Of a stretch of 45,528 bases of DNA, positions 1-7,403 are shown one piece after another. Each line of letters opens with the position of its first letter. Within the stretch, counting starts at the first letter, position 1. Made by a program: the position numbers and the translations under genes. The stretch comes from Saprospiraceae bacterium (GTDB lineage Bacteria > Bacteroidota > Bacteroidia > Chitinophagales > Saprospiraceae), in NCBI GenBank assembly GCA_029212405.1, contig JARGNR010000053.1:1-45528 (forward strand). Reading direction: 5' to 3'. Below the pieces are notes generated by a model. That model was not told where the DNA came from. It ran no database searches and saw nothing but the letters and a program-made list of their open reading frames with translations.

Positions 1-237
1 AAGTGATCCGTTCTTTACGATATAAGGCCTTCCCATGAAAATGGGAAGGCCTTTTTTATATCTCCATCTGGTAATTGTAGGCCTTGTTTTATTTTAAACA
101 ATTATACGTATCTCCACATTTATGATTGGCTTTCTACATTAGAAAGGAGAGATTTACGGCTAGTAAGAAGATGATTATTATAGAATAATAAATCACAAAA
201 GCACAAAGAATGGATCACTTTAAGTGATCTGTTCTTT
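1..237. repeat. 16-bp inverted repeat set, MITE-like
   Basis: The sequence at 1-16 (aagtgatccgttcttt) is matched in reverse complement at 205-220 with one mismatch, and again in direct orientation at 222-237 with one mismatch. The pair 1-16/205-220 therefore looks like terminal inverted repeats of a roughly 220-bp element. The pair 205-220/222-237 forms a near-perfect palindrome around base 221. No transposase frame lies inside. The element could be a miniature inverted-repeat element, or the ends of adjacent insertions. Because it starts at base 1, its true left edge may lie outside the window. Confidence 0.45.
24..57 (+). terminator. Rho-independent terminator
   Basis: A perfect 13-bp stem (24-36 with 41-53) with a gaaa loop is followed directly by a run of T on the plus strand. 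It would end a plus-strand transcript whose gene lies left of the window, unless it is part of the small inverted-repeat element that surrounds it. Confidence 0.75.
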
Positions 238-378
238 AAAGAATACACATTGGAGGAGATTGTTCAATTGGAAATTACTTAGAATAGATAGCTTACTATT
301 TAAATGAAAATCCTGATTTCATATAGACTAAATGGATACAAAATGATTAAATAGCATTTTTCTTTAATCCATCTTCTA

Positions 379-513
379 AAGGTCAAAATCTAATAGCTGA
401 CTACACTATCGCTAAGAAATTAAAAAAGGCCTAAAATTACAAGCGAGCTTGCATTTTAGACCTTCTTTTTAATTTAGATCATCTATTCGATTCTCTGCGG
501 AGGAGGAGGGATT
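379..513. repeat. 135-bp direct repeat, copy 1
   Basis: It is identical over 135 bases to 539-673, with a period of 160 bases. It contains the last codons of a plus-strand reading frame, a bidirectional terminator hairpin (426-464) and the final 16 bases of the tRNA-Ser gene (498-513). This copy lacks the rest of the tRNA, so it is a partial duplicate of the intact locus to its right. Confidence 0.95.
426..464. terminator. Bidirectional terminator (repeat copy 1)
   Basis: It is an exact copy of the hairpin at 586-624: about 17-18 bp of stem with a short loop, flanked by A-run and T-run so it can act on either strand. It is present here only because it lies inside the 135-bp duplication. Confidence 0.6.
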
Positions 514-594
514 GATTACATCGAGCCCTTAACCGCCGAAGGTCAAAATCTAATAGCTGACTACACTATCGCTAAGAAATTAAAAAAGGCCTAA
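514..594 (+). pseudogene. 3' tail of a lost plus-strand gene
   Basis: An open frame runs from the end of repeat copy 1 into copy 2 and ends with GQNLIADYTIAKKLKKA and a TAA at 592-594, just before a bidirectional terminator. The same last 17 residues occur in copy 1 (TAA at 432-434) but with different codons upstream. This is the pattern expected if an intact gene once ended convergently against the tRNA-Ser gene and only its tail remains. I do not recognise the protein. It could also be a chance open frame, since only about 26 codons are visible. Confidence 0.3.
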
Positions 595-673
595 AATTAC
601 AAGCGAGCTTGCATTTTAGACCTTCTTTTTAATTTAGATCATCTATTCGATTCTCTGCGGAGGAGGAGGGATT
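539..673. repeat. 135-bp direct repeat, copy 2
   Basis: This is the second identical copy of 379-513. It runs into the intact tRNA-Ser gene, whose 3' 16 bases are the right part of the repeat. The two copies are separated by only 25 bases (514-538). Confidence 0.95.
586..624 (-). terminator. Terminator of tRNA-Ser
   Basis: A long hairpin (aaggcctaaaattacaag pairing with cttgcattttagacctt, one G-U and small irregularities) lies 34 bases past the 3' end of the minus-strand tRNA. It has A/T runs on both sides, so it can also stop plus-strand transcription. Confidence 0.75.
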
Positions 674-745
674 CGAACCCCCGGTGCCCGTGAAGGCACG
701 CCGGTTTTCAAGACCGGTGCATTAAACCAGCTCTGCCACTCCTCC
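658..745 (-). tRNA. tRNA-Ser (anticodon TGA)
   Basis: Read on the minus strand this is an 88-nt class II tRNA. It has a 7-bp acceptor stem (GGAGGAG with CTCCTCC), a D-arm, an anticodon stem CGGTC/ACCGG with loop CTTGAAAA giving anticodon TGA, a long variable arm as expected for serine, a T-loop TTCGAAT and discriminator base G. The CCA end is not encoded. It reads UCA and, with wobble, other UCN codons. The last 16 bases are duplicated at 498-513, which is typical of a site where recombination or integration has happened at a tRNA 3' end. Confidence 0.95.
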
Positions 746-775
746 GTGGCTGCTATTTTCTTTTAATTAGCGATG

Positions 776-783
776 CAAAAGTA
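776..783 (-). promoter_or_regulatory. -7 box for tRNA-Ser
   Basis: On the minus strand this reads TACTTTTG, a perfect match to the Bacteroidota -7 consensus TAnnTTTG, about 30 bases before the tRNA 5' end. The -33 TTG element is not clear. Confidence 0.6.
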
Positions 784-876
784 CACTTCATTTTGATAAA
801 GAGAAAGATTCTATAACTTTTTTTTTATCTATTTTTTTAAGGTCCAAAAAAAAGGATGAATCTGGATAAAGTGCAT

Positions 877-910
877 AAAAAAACCTATCGATAAATTTTA
901 TCGATAGGTT
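877..910 (-). terminator. Terminator of the RRM gene
   Basis: A 13-bp stem (882-894 with 898-910) and 3-base loop are followed on the minus strand by a run of T (the plus-strand A run at 877-883). It lies 24 bases past the stop of the RRM protein gene. Confidence 0.8.
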
Positions 911-934
911 GTTTCTTTCTAGGATAAGTAACGA

Positions 935-1234
935 TTAGTATCTGTTATTGTATCCTCTGTCATTATTTGATCTGAAAGGCTTTTTATAACCATCATTTTT
1001 TGGCTTAGATTCCTTCACCACGATAGTTTGACCTTCAAATTCATAGTCGTTCAGCTCTTCAATAGCAACGCTACCGTCAGCATCATCCATTTCCACGAAG
1101 CCGTAGCCTTTTGATCTTCCAGTATCACGGTCCATGATAATTTTACAGCTGTTTACTGTTCCGTAGTTTGAAAATAAGTCATTCAATGATTCTACAGAAG
1201 TTCTGTAATTGAGTTTTGCAACAAAAATATTCAT
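935..1234 (-). CDS. RRM-domain RNA-binding protein
   Basis: A single RNA-recognition-motif protein of 99 residues, a cytoplasmic single-stranded RNA binder of the type that is abundant in Bacteroidota and cyanobacteria and often cold-responsive. The RNP-2 strand (IFVAKL, residues 2-7) and RNP-1 strand (KGYGFVEM, about 41-48) are both intact, with the usual aromatic residues. After the RRM comes a short basic, Asn/Gly/Arg-rich tail (residues about 78-99) that probably adds RNA affinity. The start is set at the ATG giving MNIFVAKL; an upstream start would add eight hydrophobic residues that are not part of the fold. The leader carries a small palindrome (aaccaa-ac-ttggtt, 1253-1266) just upstream of the start that could be regulatory. 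A strong terminator follows. Confidence 0.9.
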   Translation of the reverse strand: MNIFVAKLNYRTSVESLNDLFSNYGTVNSCKIIMDRDTGRSKGYGFVEMDDADGSVAIEELNDYEFEGQTIVVKESKPKNDGYKKPFRSNNDRGYNNRY

Positions 1235-1453
1235 AATAAAAATTAAAAGTGTAACCAAACTTGGTTTTGCACGCCAAAATTTTAAAAAATTAAATAAAAT
1301 TTAGGTCGATGTATTTGAAAGGAAATTTGAACTGAAGCTATAAAGCTGAATACATAAAACCGAAAAAACTTACCGACTATCAAAAAGAAAACGATTGGAT
1401 ACTCGAATTAGTTTCTCAAGTCGGAAGAAAAATTAAATTATTTTTTAGTTACT

Positions 1454-2725
1454 TTAAGAAAAGCTAAGTAAAAACTTATTTTTCCTACCATTTTCCAACA
1501 AAATATATTTGTCTTGAATTAAATGTTCTGTAGTGACTTGAAAATCTTCCGAAGCTACTTTTTCTTTATTTACTCCAATGGCATTGTTTTTAATGGACCG
1601 CTTTGCTTCTCCTTTGGAAGATAAAACTTTTGTATGCTCAGTGAGTAATGGAACGATCTCGATACCATTTGATAAATCTGATAGACTAAGATCAAAAGAA
1701 GGAATTTCAGATTGAATGGTTTCTAATGCTTCTTTAGAAAGTCCACGAATATATTCAGTAGATGCATTTTTATTGTACAATATTTCAGAGACTTGGAGCA
1801 CTGATTGGTACGCTTCTTCAGAATGAATACGTATAGTCAATTCTTCAGCCAATAAACTCTTTAATTTCCTTGGATCATTTGCATATTCTTTCTCTCTTGC
1901 TTCAATTTCCTCTCTCGAGTGAAGTGTAAAGTATCTAGTAAATTTATGAGTATCTGCGTCGTCCGCATTGATCCAAAATTGGTAGAATTTAAAAGGAGAT
2001 GTCATTTCTGGATCCATCCATATGTTTCCAGATTCCGTCTTACCAAACTTCTTACCATCTGATTTTGTCAAGAGTGGAGTAGTAGCAGCATATGCCTTTC
2101 CATCCGTATTTCGACGAATAAATTCCGTTCCTGAAGTAATATTTCCCCATTGGTCTGAACCTCCCATTTGCATGGTACAGCCATATTTCTCATACAAACA
2201 TTGGAAATCATACGCTTGTAATAATTGGTAGCTAAATTCTGTGAATGATAATCCTGTTTCCATTCTGTTCTTCACACTATCCTTAGACATCATATAACTG
2301 ACCGTCAATGTTTTTCCAACATCGCGTAAAAAATCCAAGACATTCATAGACTTGTAAAAATCATGGTTGTTGACTATCCTAGCTGCATTTGGACCTTCAA
2401 ATGAAATGAACTTTTTCATTTGAAGAATTTGCCGCTCCAAATTAGCATCCAGTTCTTCGTAAGATTTTAATTGACGTTCTTTGTCTTTTCCCGAAGGATC
2501 ACCTATTCTTCCAGTTGCTCCACCCATCAAAATAATAGGATTGTGTCCTGACCTTTGATAGAGCGTTAATAGCATTATTTGTACATAGTTGCCTATAGTA
2601 AGACTTCGGGCTGTAGGATCAAATCCAATATAACCAGTCATTGTTCCACTTTCTAGTGCTTCTCTAGTTCCAGGTGTTGCATCATGCAACATGTTCCTCC
2701 ATTCTAATTCATCAAAAAAATTCAT
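1454..2725 (-). CDS. tyrS: Tyrosyl-tRNA synthetase
   Basis: Class I aminoacyl-tRNA synthetase that charges tRNA-Tyr in the cytoplasm. About 423 residues, the normal length for TyrRS. The Rossmann catalytic domain shows GFDPTARSL, GGATGRIGDPSGK, the tyrosine-site QMGGSDQWGN and the KFGKT form of the KMSKS loop. A C-terminal S4-like tRNA-binding domain follows (about residues 345-423). The HIGH signature is altered: it reads TIGN, so the first His is Thr and the last His is Asn; Asn in the last position is, from memory, common in this phylum, whereas Thr in the first is less usual. The start at 2725 is preferred because a TAnnTTTG promoter box at 2747-2754 overlaps the longer alternative start at 2749. 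Confidence 0.95.
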   Translation of the reverse strand: MNFFDELEWRNMLHDATPGTREALESGTMTGYIGFDPTARSLTIGNYVQIMLLTLYQRSGHNPIILMGGATGRIGDPSGKDKERQLKSYEELDANLERQILQMKKFISFEGPNAARIVNNHDFYKSMNVLDFLRDVGKTLTVSYMMSKDSVKNRMETGLSFTEFSYQLLQAYDFQCLYEKYGCTMQMGGSDQWGNITSGTEFIRRNTDGKAYAATTPLLTKSDGKKFGKTESGNIWMDPEMTSPFKFYQFWINADDADTHKFTRYFTLHSREEIEAREKEYANDPRKLKSLLAEELTIRIHSEEAYQSVLQVSEILYNKNASTEYIRGLSKEALETIQSEIPSFDLSLSDLSNGIEIVPLLTEHTKVLSSKGEAKRSIKNNAIGVNKEKVASEDFQVTTEHLIQDKYILLENGRKNKFLLSFS

Positions 2726-2746
2726 CTCATTGATTTTTGTAGCCCG

Positions 2747-2754
2747 CAAAAGTA
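2747..2754 (-). promoter_or_regulatory. -7 box for tyrS
   Basis: Minus strand TACTTTTG, matching TAnnTTTG. It places the transcript start about 15 bases before the tyrS ATG at 2725 and argues against the upstream start at 2749. Confidence 0.6.
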
Positions 2755-2805
2755 TAAATTTCTTTGCAGCTAATTGAGATGGGTAGTAAAAAGAATTACG
2801 ATTTA

Positions 2806-3447
2806 TTAAATAGAAGAAACATTATAATCCATATCAATCAAAAGGTTTGACTGCTTCCTATGTTCTTTTATTATGGTATGTTCAATTTCTAAGACATTTT
2901 CGATAAAGGGGGTAATGGGATCTCTGGCTCTTTTTACTCGATCTTCCCAAGTATCTTTATATGTTCTTTGCATAAAGATCTTTTTATCGATTTTATCTAA
3001 TAAAGAAACATATGTGCCTTCAATTATAATCACATCAAACATATGTGGCTTGAATAATTCAGACCTTTTGTCATTCTCCTTATAATGTATTAAAGGTTTA
3101 ATGATTTCATGCGTACCGCTTTGAATCAAATTGATATGATGCTGTAATAAGTCCAAATCAACTTCTTGAGGACCAACATGATTGATGTCTTCGAGCCTTT
3201 GATGATGATTACTTGTGGGAGGAAGATGAAAGTAGTCATCCATATGAAGGATGAAACTTTGAAATCCATTTTCTCCAAACACTTCTTTTAAAGCAATGGA
3301 AAGGGTAGATTTTCCACATCCTGATTCTCCAGCAATGGCAATAAAATAAGGAATACCACCTTTCTTTATTTCAGAATTTACTTGATTGAAAATATCTCGC
3401 GCAGGTGGTAGATGATATGGTTTAAGAATTAATTTATCTCCGATCAT
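2806..3447 (-). CDS. Uridine-kinase-like P-loop kinase
   Basis: A 213-residue cytoplasmic P-loop NTPase of the uridine kinase/phosphoribulokinase superfamily. It has a Walker A motif GESGCGKST (about residues 41-49), a DDYF motif after the second strand (about 72-75) as in uridine kinases, and the third-strand motif VIIIEGTY (about 139-146). These features fit phosphorylation of a nucleoside or another small hydroxyl substrate with ATP. The lid region carries R-x-x-x-R residues (DRVKRARD). The substrate cannot be decided from the sequence; uridine/cytidine kinase is one option, and many members of this branch are uncharacterised. It has its own promoter upstream with a good -33/-7 pair. Confidence 0.75.
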   Translation of the reverse strand: MIGDKLILKPYHLPPARDIFNQVNSEIKKGGIPYFIAIAGESGCGKSTLSIALKEVFGENGFQSFILHMDDYFHLPPTSNHHQRLEDINHVGPQEVDLDLLQHHINLIQSGTHEIIKPLIHYKENDKRSELFKPHMFDVIIIEGTYVSLLDKIDKKIFMQRTYKDTWEDRVKRARDPITPFIENVLEIEHTIIKEHRKQSNLLIDMDYNVSSI

Positions 3448-3491
3448 TTTTCTTATGTAATAAATTGAGTGTTTTAAAACATCTAAGAGAA

Positions 3492-3520
3492 CAAACTTAT
3501 TAATATTTCTCTAATTTCAA
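3492..3520 (-). promoter_or_regulatory. -33/-7 promoter for the P-loop kinase gene
   Basis: Minus strand TTG at 3520-3518, 18 bases, then TAAGTTTG at 3499-3492. This fits the Bacteroidota TTG / TAnnTTTG pattern with standard spacing and lies about 45 bases before the ATG. Confidence 0.6.
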
Positions 3521-3605
3521 ATATACCTTTATATGTAATGAAGTTATTTGTCGACTTAGTATACAATAGTTCACAATAAATCTTTTACAGTACTACTATA
3601 TTTTA

Positions 3606-5258
3606 CTAAGCAAACCAAACAAGTATGATCACAACAATAATCATTAAGGCAAGACCTTGATATCTATAGTTTTTATACCAGGATAGTTCTTTTAGTTTAG
3701 CCGTTTCTTCTGCATATTCCTGGACGGTCCATATGGTACTTGCTAATTTATCCTGTGGCGGTGCTTCAGTAACATAACTTACAATAACCATGGCTAACAT
3801 GGAAATAAAGAGATGAAACCCCGCTACATATAAGAAATTGGGAAGAGATAAGGGCGCATTTCCTACTCCATCCGTTAAATAAACATTGGTAATTAAAATG
3901 ATTGTGAAGGTAAAACCTACTAATATTCCTGCGATGGCTCCTTTATTGTTAATGCGTTTAAAAAATAGACCCATAACAAATAATGCTACTACGGGAGGAC
4001 TAAACCAGGCGAGTGTTTGCTGTAAATAATCCCACAACTTTGGAAATTTTCCAATTTGAGGCGCCCAGAATACAGCAATAATCATAACAATTAAAGTTGT
4101 GATTCTACCCACTTTCATCAATTTTTCGGATGAGGTATCAGGTTTAAATTTTCTATAAAAATCCATCGTTATCAACGTAGATACAGAATTTAAACCTGAA
4201 TCTAAACTTGACATCATCGCTGCAATTAATCCCGCCAAAACAATTCCTAGAATACCTACTGGAAGGAAATCAAACAAGAGGGAAGGATAGATGGCATCCA
4301 TTTTTATTTGTGTTACGCCATCCAATGCGGTAGCTAAGGCAGATCCATTTTCATCTTGTCCTGCAGAGGGATAAAGCACTCTTGCAAATGCTCCTGGGAA
4401 TACCATCACGAATAAGATCGAAAGTTTAAGGAATCCAGCAAATATGGCGCCCCATTGTCCTTGTCGTACGTTTTTTGCTGCCAAGGTACGTTGGGTGATA
4501 TATTGATTGGTGCCCCAAAAGTAGAAACCTATTATCAGCACTCCGGTAAATATTCCGGGATAGGGTAAGGCTTCGTCATCGATGGGCTTAATAATATTGA
4601 AGTGACTTGGGTCTGTAATTGCTTCAACAGCTTCCCAACCTCCAGCAGCATCGTATGCATACATGGTTATTAAAGCAGAACCAAATATTAATATAATCGC
4701 TTGTACCGCATCGGTATAAACTACAGCAGCCAAACCTCCTGAAATAGTATAAATACCTGCTATAACTGCCAAAAATATGATTATTGTGGTCAATCCATAT
4801 GCAGGGAAAATCATGTTTATTACTACACCACCTGCATATAATGTAGCAGCGATATCGACAAGAATGTTCAATACAATTGCAATAGAGGATGCATAAGCTC
4901 TGACTGGGTAGCTGAATCTCTTTTCTAAATATTCAGGAATGGTGAATATTTTGTTCTTCAGATAAAAAGGAAGAAAAAATATGGCAAAAATGACTAAGAT
5001 GACTACGGCCATCCATTCATATGTATATACGGAGAAACCATCGTTGTATCCCGCTCCAGCAAGTCCAACAAGACTATTACTTGACATATTAGAAGCGAAT
5101 AAAGAGAATCCGATTAAAGGCCATGTAAGTGTTCGTCCTGCAAGAAAATAATCTTCTGCATCTTCATGTTTTTTTCCAAAATAAAAGCCTAGTAAAACGA
5201 CAAAAATCAAATAAATGACGATAATGGACAGATCGATAGTCCCCAAATTAAAATTCAT
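3606..5258 (-). CDS. Sodium:solute symporter (SSS family, SGLT-like)
   Basis: A 550-residue inner-membrane Na+-coupled transporter of the SSS family. The first helix begins near residue 9 (IDLSIIVIYLIFVVLLG), followed by the family signature AEDYFLAGRTLTWPLIGFSL (about 33-52), and the hydrophobic pattern fits about 14 helices. The sequence ASNMSSNSLVGLAGAGY in the unwound first core helix, the long loop before SLLFDFLPVGILGIVLAGLIAAMMSSLDSGLNS, and the overall length resemble sugar (SGLT-type) members, so a sugar or polyol is a reasonable guess, but substrate cannot be read from sequence. The neighbouring genes are unrelated, so it appears to be a single-gene unit. Confidence 0.85.
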   Translation of the reverse strand: MNFNLGTIDLSIIVIYLIFVVLLGFYFGKKHEDAEDYFLAGRTLTWPLIGFSLFASNMSSNSLVGLAGAGYNDGFSVYTYEWMAVVILVIFAIFFLPFYLKNKIFTIPEYLEKRFSYPVRAYASSIAIVLNILVDIAATLYAGGVVINMIFPAYGLTTIIIFLAVIAGIYTISGGLAAVVYTDAVQAIILIFGSALITMYAYDAAGGWEAVEAITDPSHFNIIKPIDDEALPYPGIFTGVLIIGFYFWGTNQYITQRTLAAKNVRQGQWGAIFAGFLKLSILFVMVFPGAFARVLYPSAGQDENGSALATALDGVTQIKMDAIYPSLLFDFLPVGILGIVLAGLIAAMMSSLDSGLNSVSTLITMDFYRKFKPDTSSEKLMKVGRITTLIVMIIAVFWAPQIGKFPKLWDYLQQTLAWFSPPVVALFVMGLFFKRINNKGAIAGILVGFTFTIILITNVYLTDGVGNAPLSLPNFLYVAGFHLFISMLAMVIVSYVTEAPPQDKLASTIWTVQEYAEETAKLKELSWYKNYRYQGLALMIIVVIILVWFA

Positions 5259-5347
5259 ATGTAAAGAAGGTTAGTTGTTTGGGAGCTAAACTTACATTAA
5301 AAGATTCAAACAAATTGACTGTTCAGCTAACTTTTAAGTAAAAAAAA

Positions 5348-6043
5348 TCAATGCTTCATTAGAAGGTTTTTTAGGTTTTCAATCCCAATGGTGGCCTTTT
5401 CTTCTATTACTTCTAAGCCTTTTTGATTTCTTAATTCGTACGATAAATTAGGTTTTGGATCTACATAATATATTTGTTTAGCAGTCGAGGCATAAGCAAT
5501 TAATCCAGCTGCAGGATAGACCTGCATAGATGTGCCTACTATAATAACAATGTCAGCATTTTGTACTTGCTCTGCAGCTTTGTCCATCATAGGGACCATT
5601 TCACCAAACCAAACAATATGAGGTCTTAGTTGGAAACCATCTGTAGCTAAATCACCAACATGTACATCCTCTTCTGTGTAGGTGATCAAAAGTTCATTAT
5701 CTACCGACCTTACTTTCCTTAATTCACCATGCAAATGAATAATGTGAGAGCTGCCAGCTCGCTCATGAAGATCATCGATATTTTGGGTAACGACAACAAC
5801 TTCATATTTATCCTCCAGCTCTTTTATGGCATAATGAGCAAGGTTTGGTTGAACTTCTTTAAGTTGTTGCCTTCTTTGATTATAAAAATCGAGCACTAAT
5901 TTTTTATTTTTTCTCCAGCCTGCTGGGGATGCCACTTCCATTACATCATGTCCTTCCCAAAGGCCTCCAGCATCTCTAAAGGTCTGAATTCCGCTTTCTG
6001 CACTAATTCCAGCACCAGATAAGACTACTATTTTTTTTACCAT
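5348..6043 (-). CDS. Sirtuin (NAD-dependent deacylase), zinc-less type
   Basis: A 231-residue Sir2-family enzyme that removes acyl groups from lysines using NAD+. Visible motifs are the NAD-binding GAGISAESGIQTFRD (residues 10-24), TQNIDDLHERAG (86-97), the catalytic His in HLHGE (H105), RPHIVWFGE, and GTSMQVYPAAG. The small domain lacks the two Cys pairs that bind zinc in most sirtuins. A Y-x-x-R pair in FYNQRR (Y54, R57) matches the position that gives CobB/SIRT5 preference for succinyl or malonyl lysine, so desuccinylase activity is plausible. It is divergently placed from the CoA-transferase gene on the other strand, which is an interesting pairing with acyl-CoA metabolism but may be coincidental. 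Confidence 0.9.
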   Translation of the reverse strand: MVKKIVVLSGAGISAESGIQTFRDAGGLWEGHDVMEVASPAGWRKNKKLVLDFYNQRRQQLKEVQPNLAHYAIKELEDKYEVVVVTQNIDDLHERAGSSHIIHLHGELRKVRSVDNELLITYTEEDVHVGDLATDGFQLRPHIVWFGEMVPMMDKAAEQVQNADIVIIVGTSMQVYPAAGLIAYASTAKQIYYVDPKPNLSYELRNQKGLEVIEEKATIGIENLKNLLMKH

Positions 6044-6145
6044 TAAGCTTCGATTTTTCTTTTGTAATTGTCTATTAATTAAAGTGCTAAAATAACATTT
6101 GATTTAGTAGGAATATGACTAATTTTGATAAAACATAATTTATCG

Positions 6146-7234
6146 ATGACAGATCTATTGAATGATATCACGGTAGTTGAACTGGCCTCAGTATTAGCAG
6201 GACCTTTAGCGGGTAGTTTTTTTGCGGAGCATGGAGCTCATGTGATTAAAGTTGAGAATAAGGGTACTTTTGGTGATGTGACTCGGCAGTGGAGGTTACC
6301 GACTGAAGAATCTACATCCTCCATCAGTGCATATTATGCCAGTGCAAATTATGGGAAAGACATTGTTTATTTGGATTTAAGTGATGAGGAAGATTACGAT
6401 AAATTGATAGAAATTATAGGACAAGCGGATGTTGTTGTATCTAATTTCCAAAAAAAGACGGCACTTAAACTTAGAGTGGATTATGAATCAATTGTTCATC
6501 ATAAATGTGATATTATTTTTGCTCAATTGGTGGCCTATGCATGGGATGACCCCAGACCAGGCTACGATTTGGTGATGCAAGCGGAAGCTGGTTTTATTTC
6601 TATGAATGGCAGTGTTGAGGGAGAATTGGCTAAAATGCCAGTAGCATTGATTGATGTCATCGCTGGACATCAAATCAAGGAGTCGGTTTTGTTGGCGATG
6701 TGTGCTAAAATGAAACATGGCAAAGGTGCATACATCGAAGTTTCGTTGTTTAAATCGGCGATTAGTGGTCTGGCGAATCAAGCATCAAATTATCTCATGT
6801 GTGAACATGTGGCAAAACCAATGGGAACTCTGCATCCGAATATCGCTCCGTATGGTGACATGGTCGTGACAAAAGACCAAAAAAAGCTGATTTTGGCAAT
6901 AGGATCAGACAAACAGTTTGAAAAACTAGGGAAAACCCTTAAATTAGCATCCGAGTTGCTACATACATTTAGGTTTAATAAATCTAGAGTAATAAATAGG
7001 GTAGAGTTAATGTTTCATATTCGAGCTAAAATTGAGGCTCTACCATTTAATATCCTAGAAATGAGTCTAAAGAATGCAAATATCCCCTTTTGCTTAATCT
7101 CTTCGATGGATGAAGTCTTTGAAAATCCATTGGCAAAGGAAATGGTTGTTGAGGAAACTATAGAGCACCAAAAGACCCTTAAAGTGAGTAATTCGGCATT
7201 TACAATTAAAATGAGTGAAACAAGCAATAGTTGA
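6146..7234 (+). CDS. CaiB/BaiF-type (class III) CoA-transferase
   Basis: A cytoplasmic family III CoA-transferase of 362 residues that moves CoA between carboxylic acids. The N-terminal pattern ITVVELASVLAGPLAGSFFAEHGAHVIKVE is typical, as are the region about GYDLVMQAEAGFISMNGS and the segment PVALIDVIAGHQ, which carries the Asp expected to form the acyl-enzyme anhydride. It is a little shorter than the roughly 400 residues of well-studied members, and the C-terminal part is compact. The start is placed at the ATG giving MTDLLNDITVVELA; a TTG seven codons earlier is possible. The substrate is unknown and no pathway partner is adjacent. Confidence 0.85.
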   Translation: MTDLLNDITVVELASVLAGPLAGSFFAEHGAHVIKVENKGTFGDVTRQWRLPTEESTSSISAYYASANYGKDIVYLDLSDEEDYDKLIEIIGQADVVVSNFQKKTALKLRVDYESIVHHKCDIIFAQLVAYAWDDPRPGYDLVMQAEAGFISMNGSVEGELAKMPVALIDVIAGHQIKESVLLAMCAKMKHGKGAYIEVSLFKSAISGLANQASNYLMCEHVAKPMGTLHPNIAPYGDMVVTKDQKKLILAIGSDKQFEKLGKTLKLASELLHTFRFNKSRVINRVELMFHIRAKIEALPFNILEMSLKNANIPFCLISSMDEVFENPLAKEMVVEETIEHQKTLKVSNSAFTIKMSETSNS

Positions 7235-7403
7235 AAAAATCGAAGAGAATTAATTTCCTTCAATAAAAATTGATTGAAAAAAAATTCTTAGTACAGTTTT
7301 TGCACTAATAAATTTTGGCAGGAATAATGTGTTATCCTGAAAATTATTCTTGATTTATAATTTATTACGTATATATTAAAGTGATTATATAAAACCACCT
7401 GAT

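Larger units (their letters stand above)
1..657. other. Gene-poor, repeat-rich left end
   Basis: No intact gene is visible in these 657 bases. The stretch holds a strong hairpin terminator at its start, three copies of a 16-bp inverted/direct repeat, a 135-bp direct repeat that includes a tRNA fragment, and a short reading-frame tail that looks like the end of a lost gene. The part at 238-378 has stop codons in all frames and shows nothing recognisable. The arrangement looks like debris of insertions and duplications next to a tRNA gene. Confidence 0.6.

Noticed and set aside
379-673. attL/attR of an integrative element
   Set aside because: The identity extends well beyond the tRNA into the terminator and no integrase or cargo lies between the copies, so a full attachment-site claim is not supported; kept as a duplication finding only.
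1320-1453. Terminator after tyrS
   Set aside because: Some complementarity (tcaagtcgg/ccgacta) is present but the arms are too far apart and irregular for a convincing hairpin.
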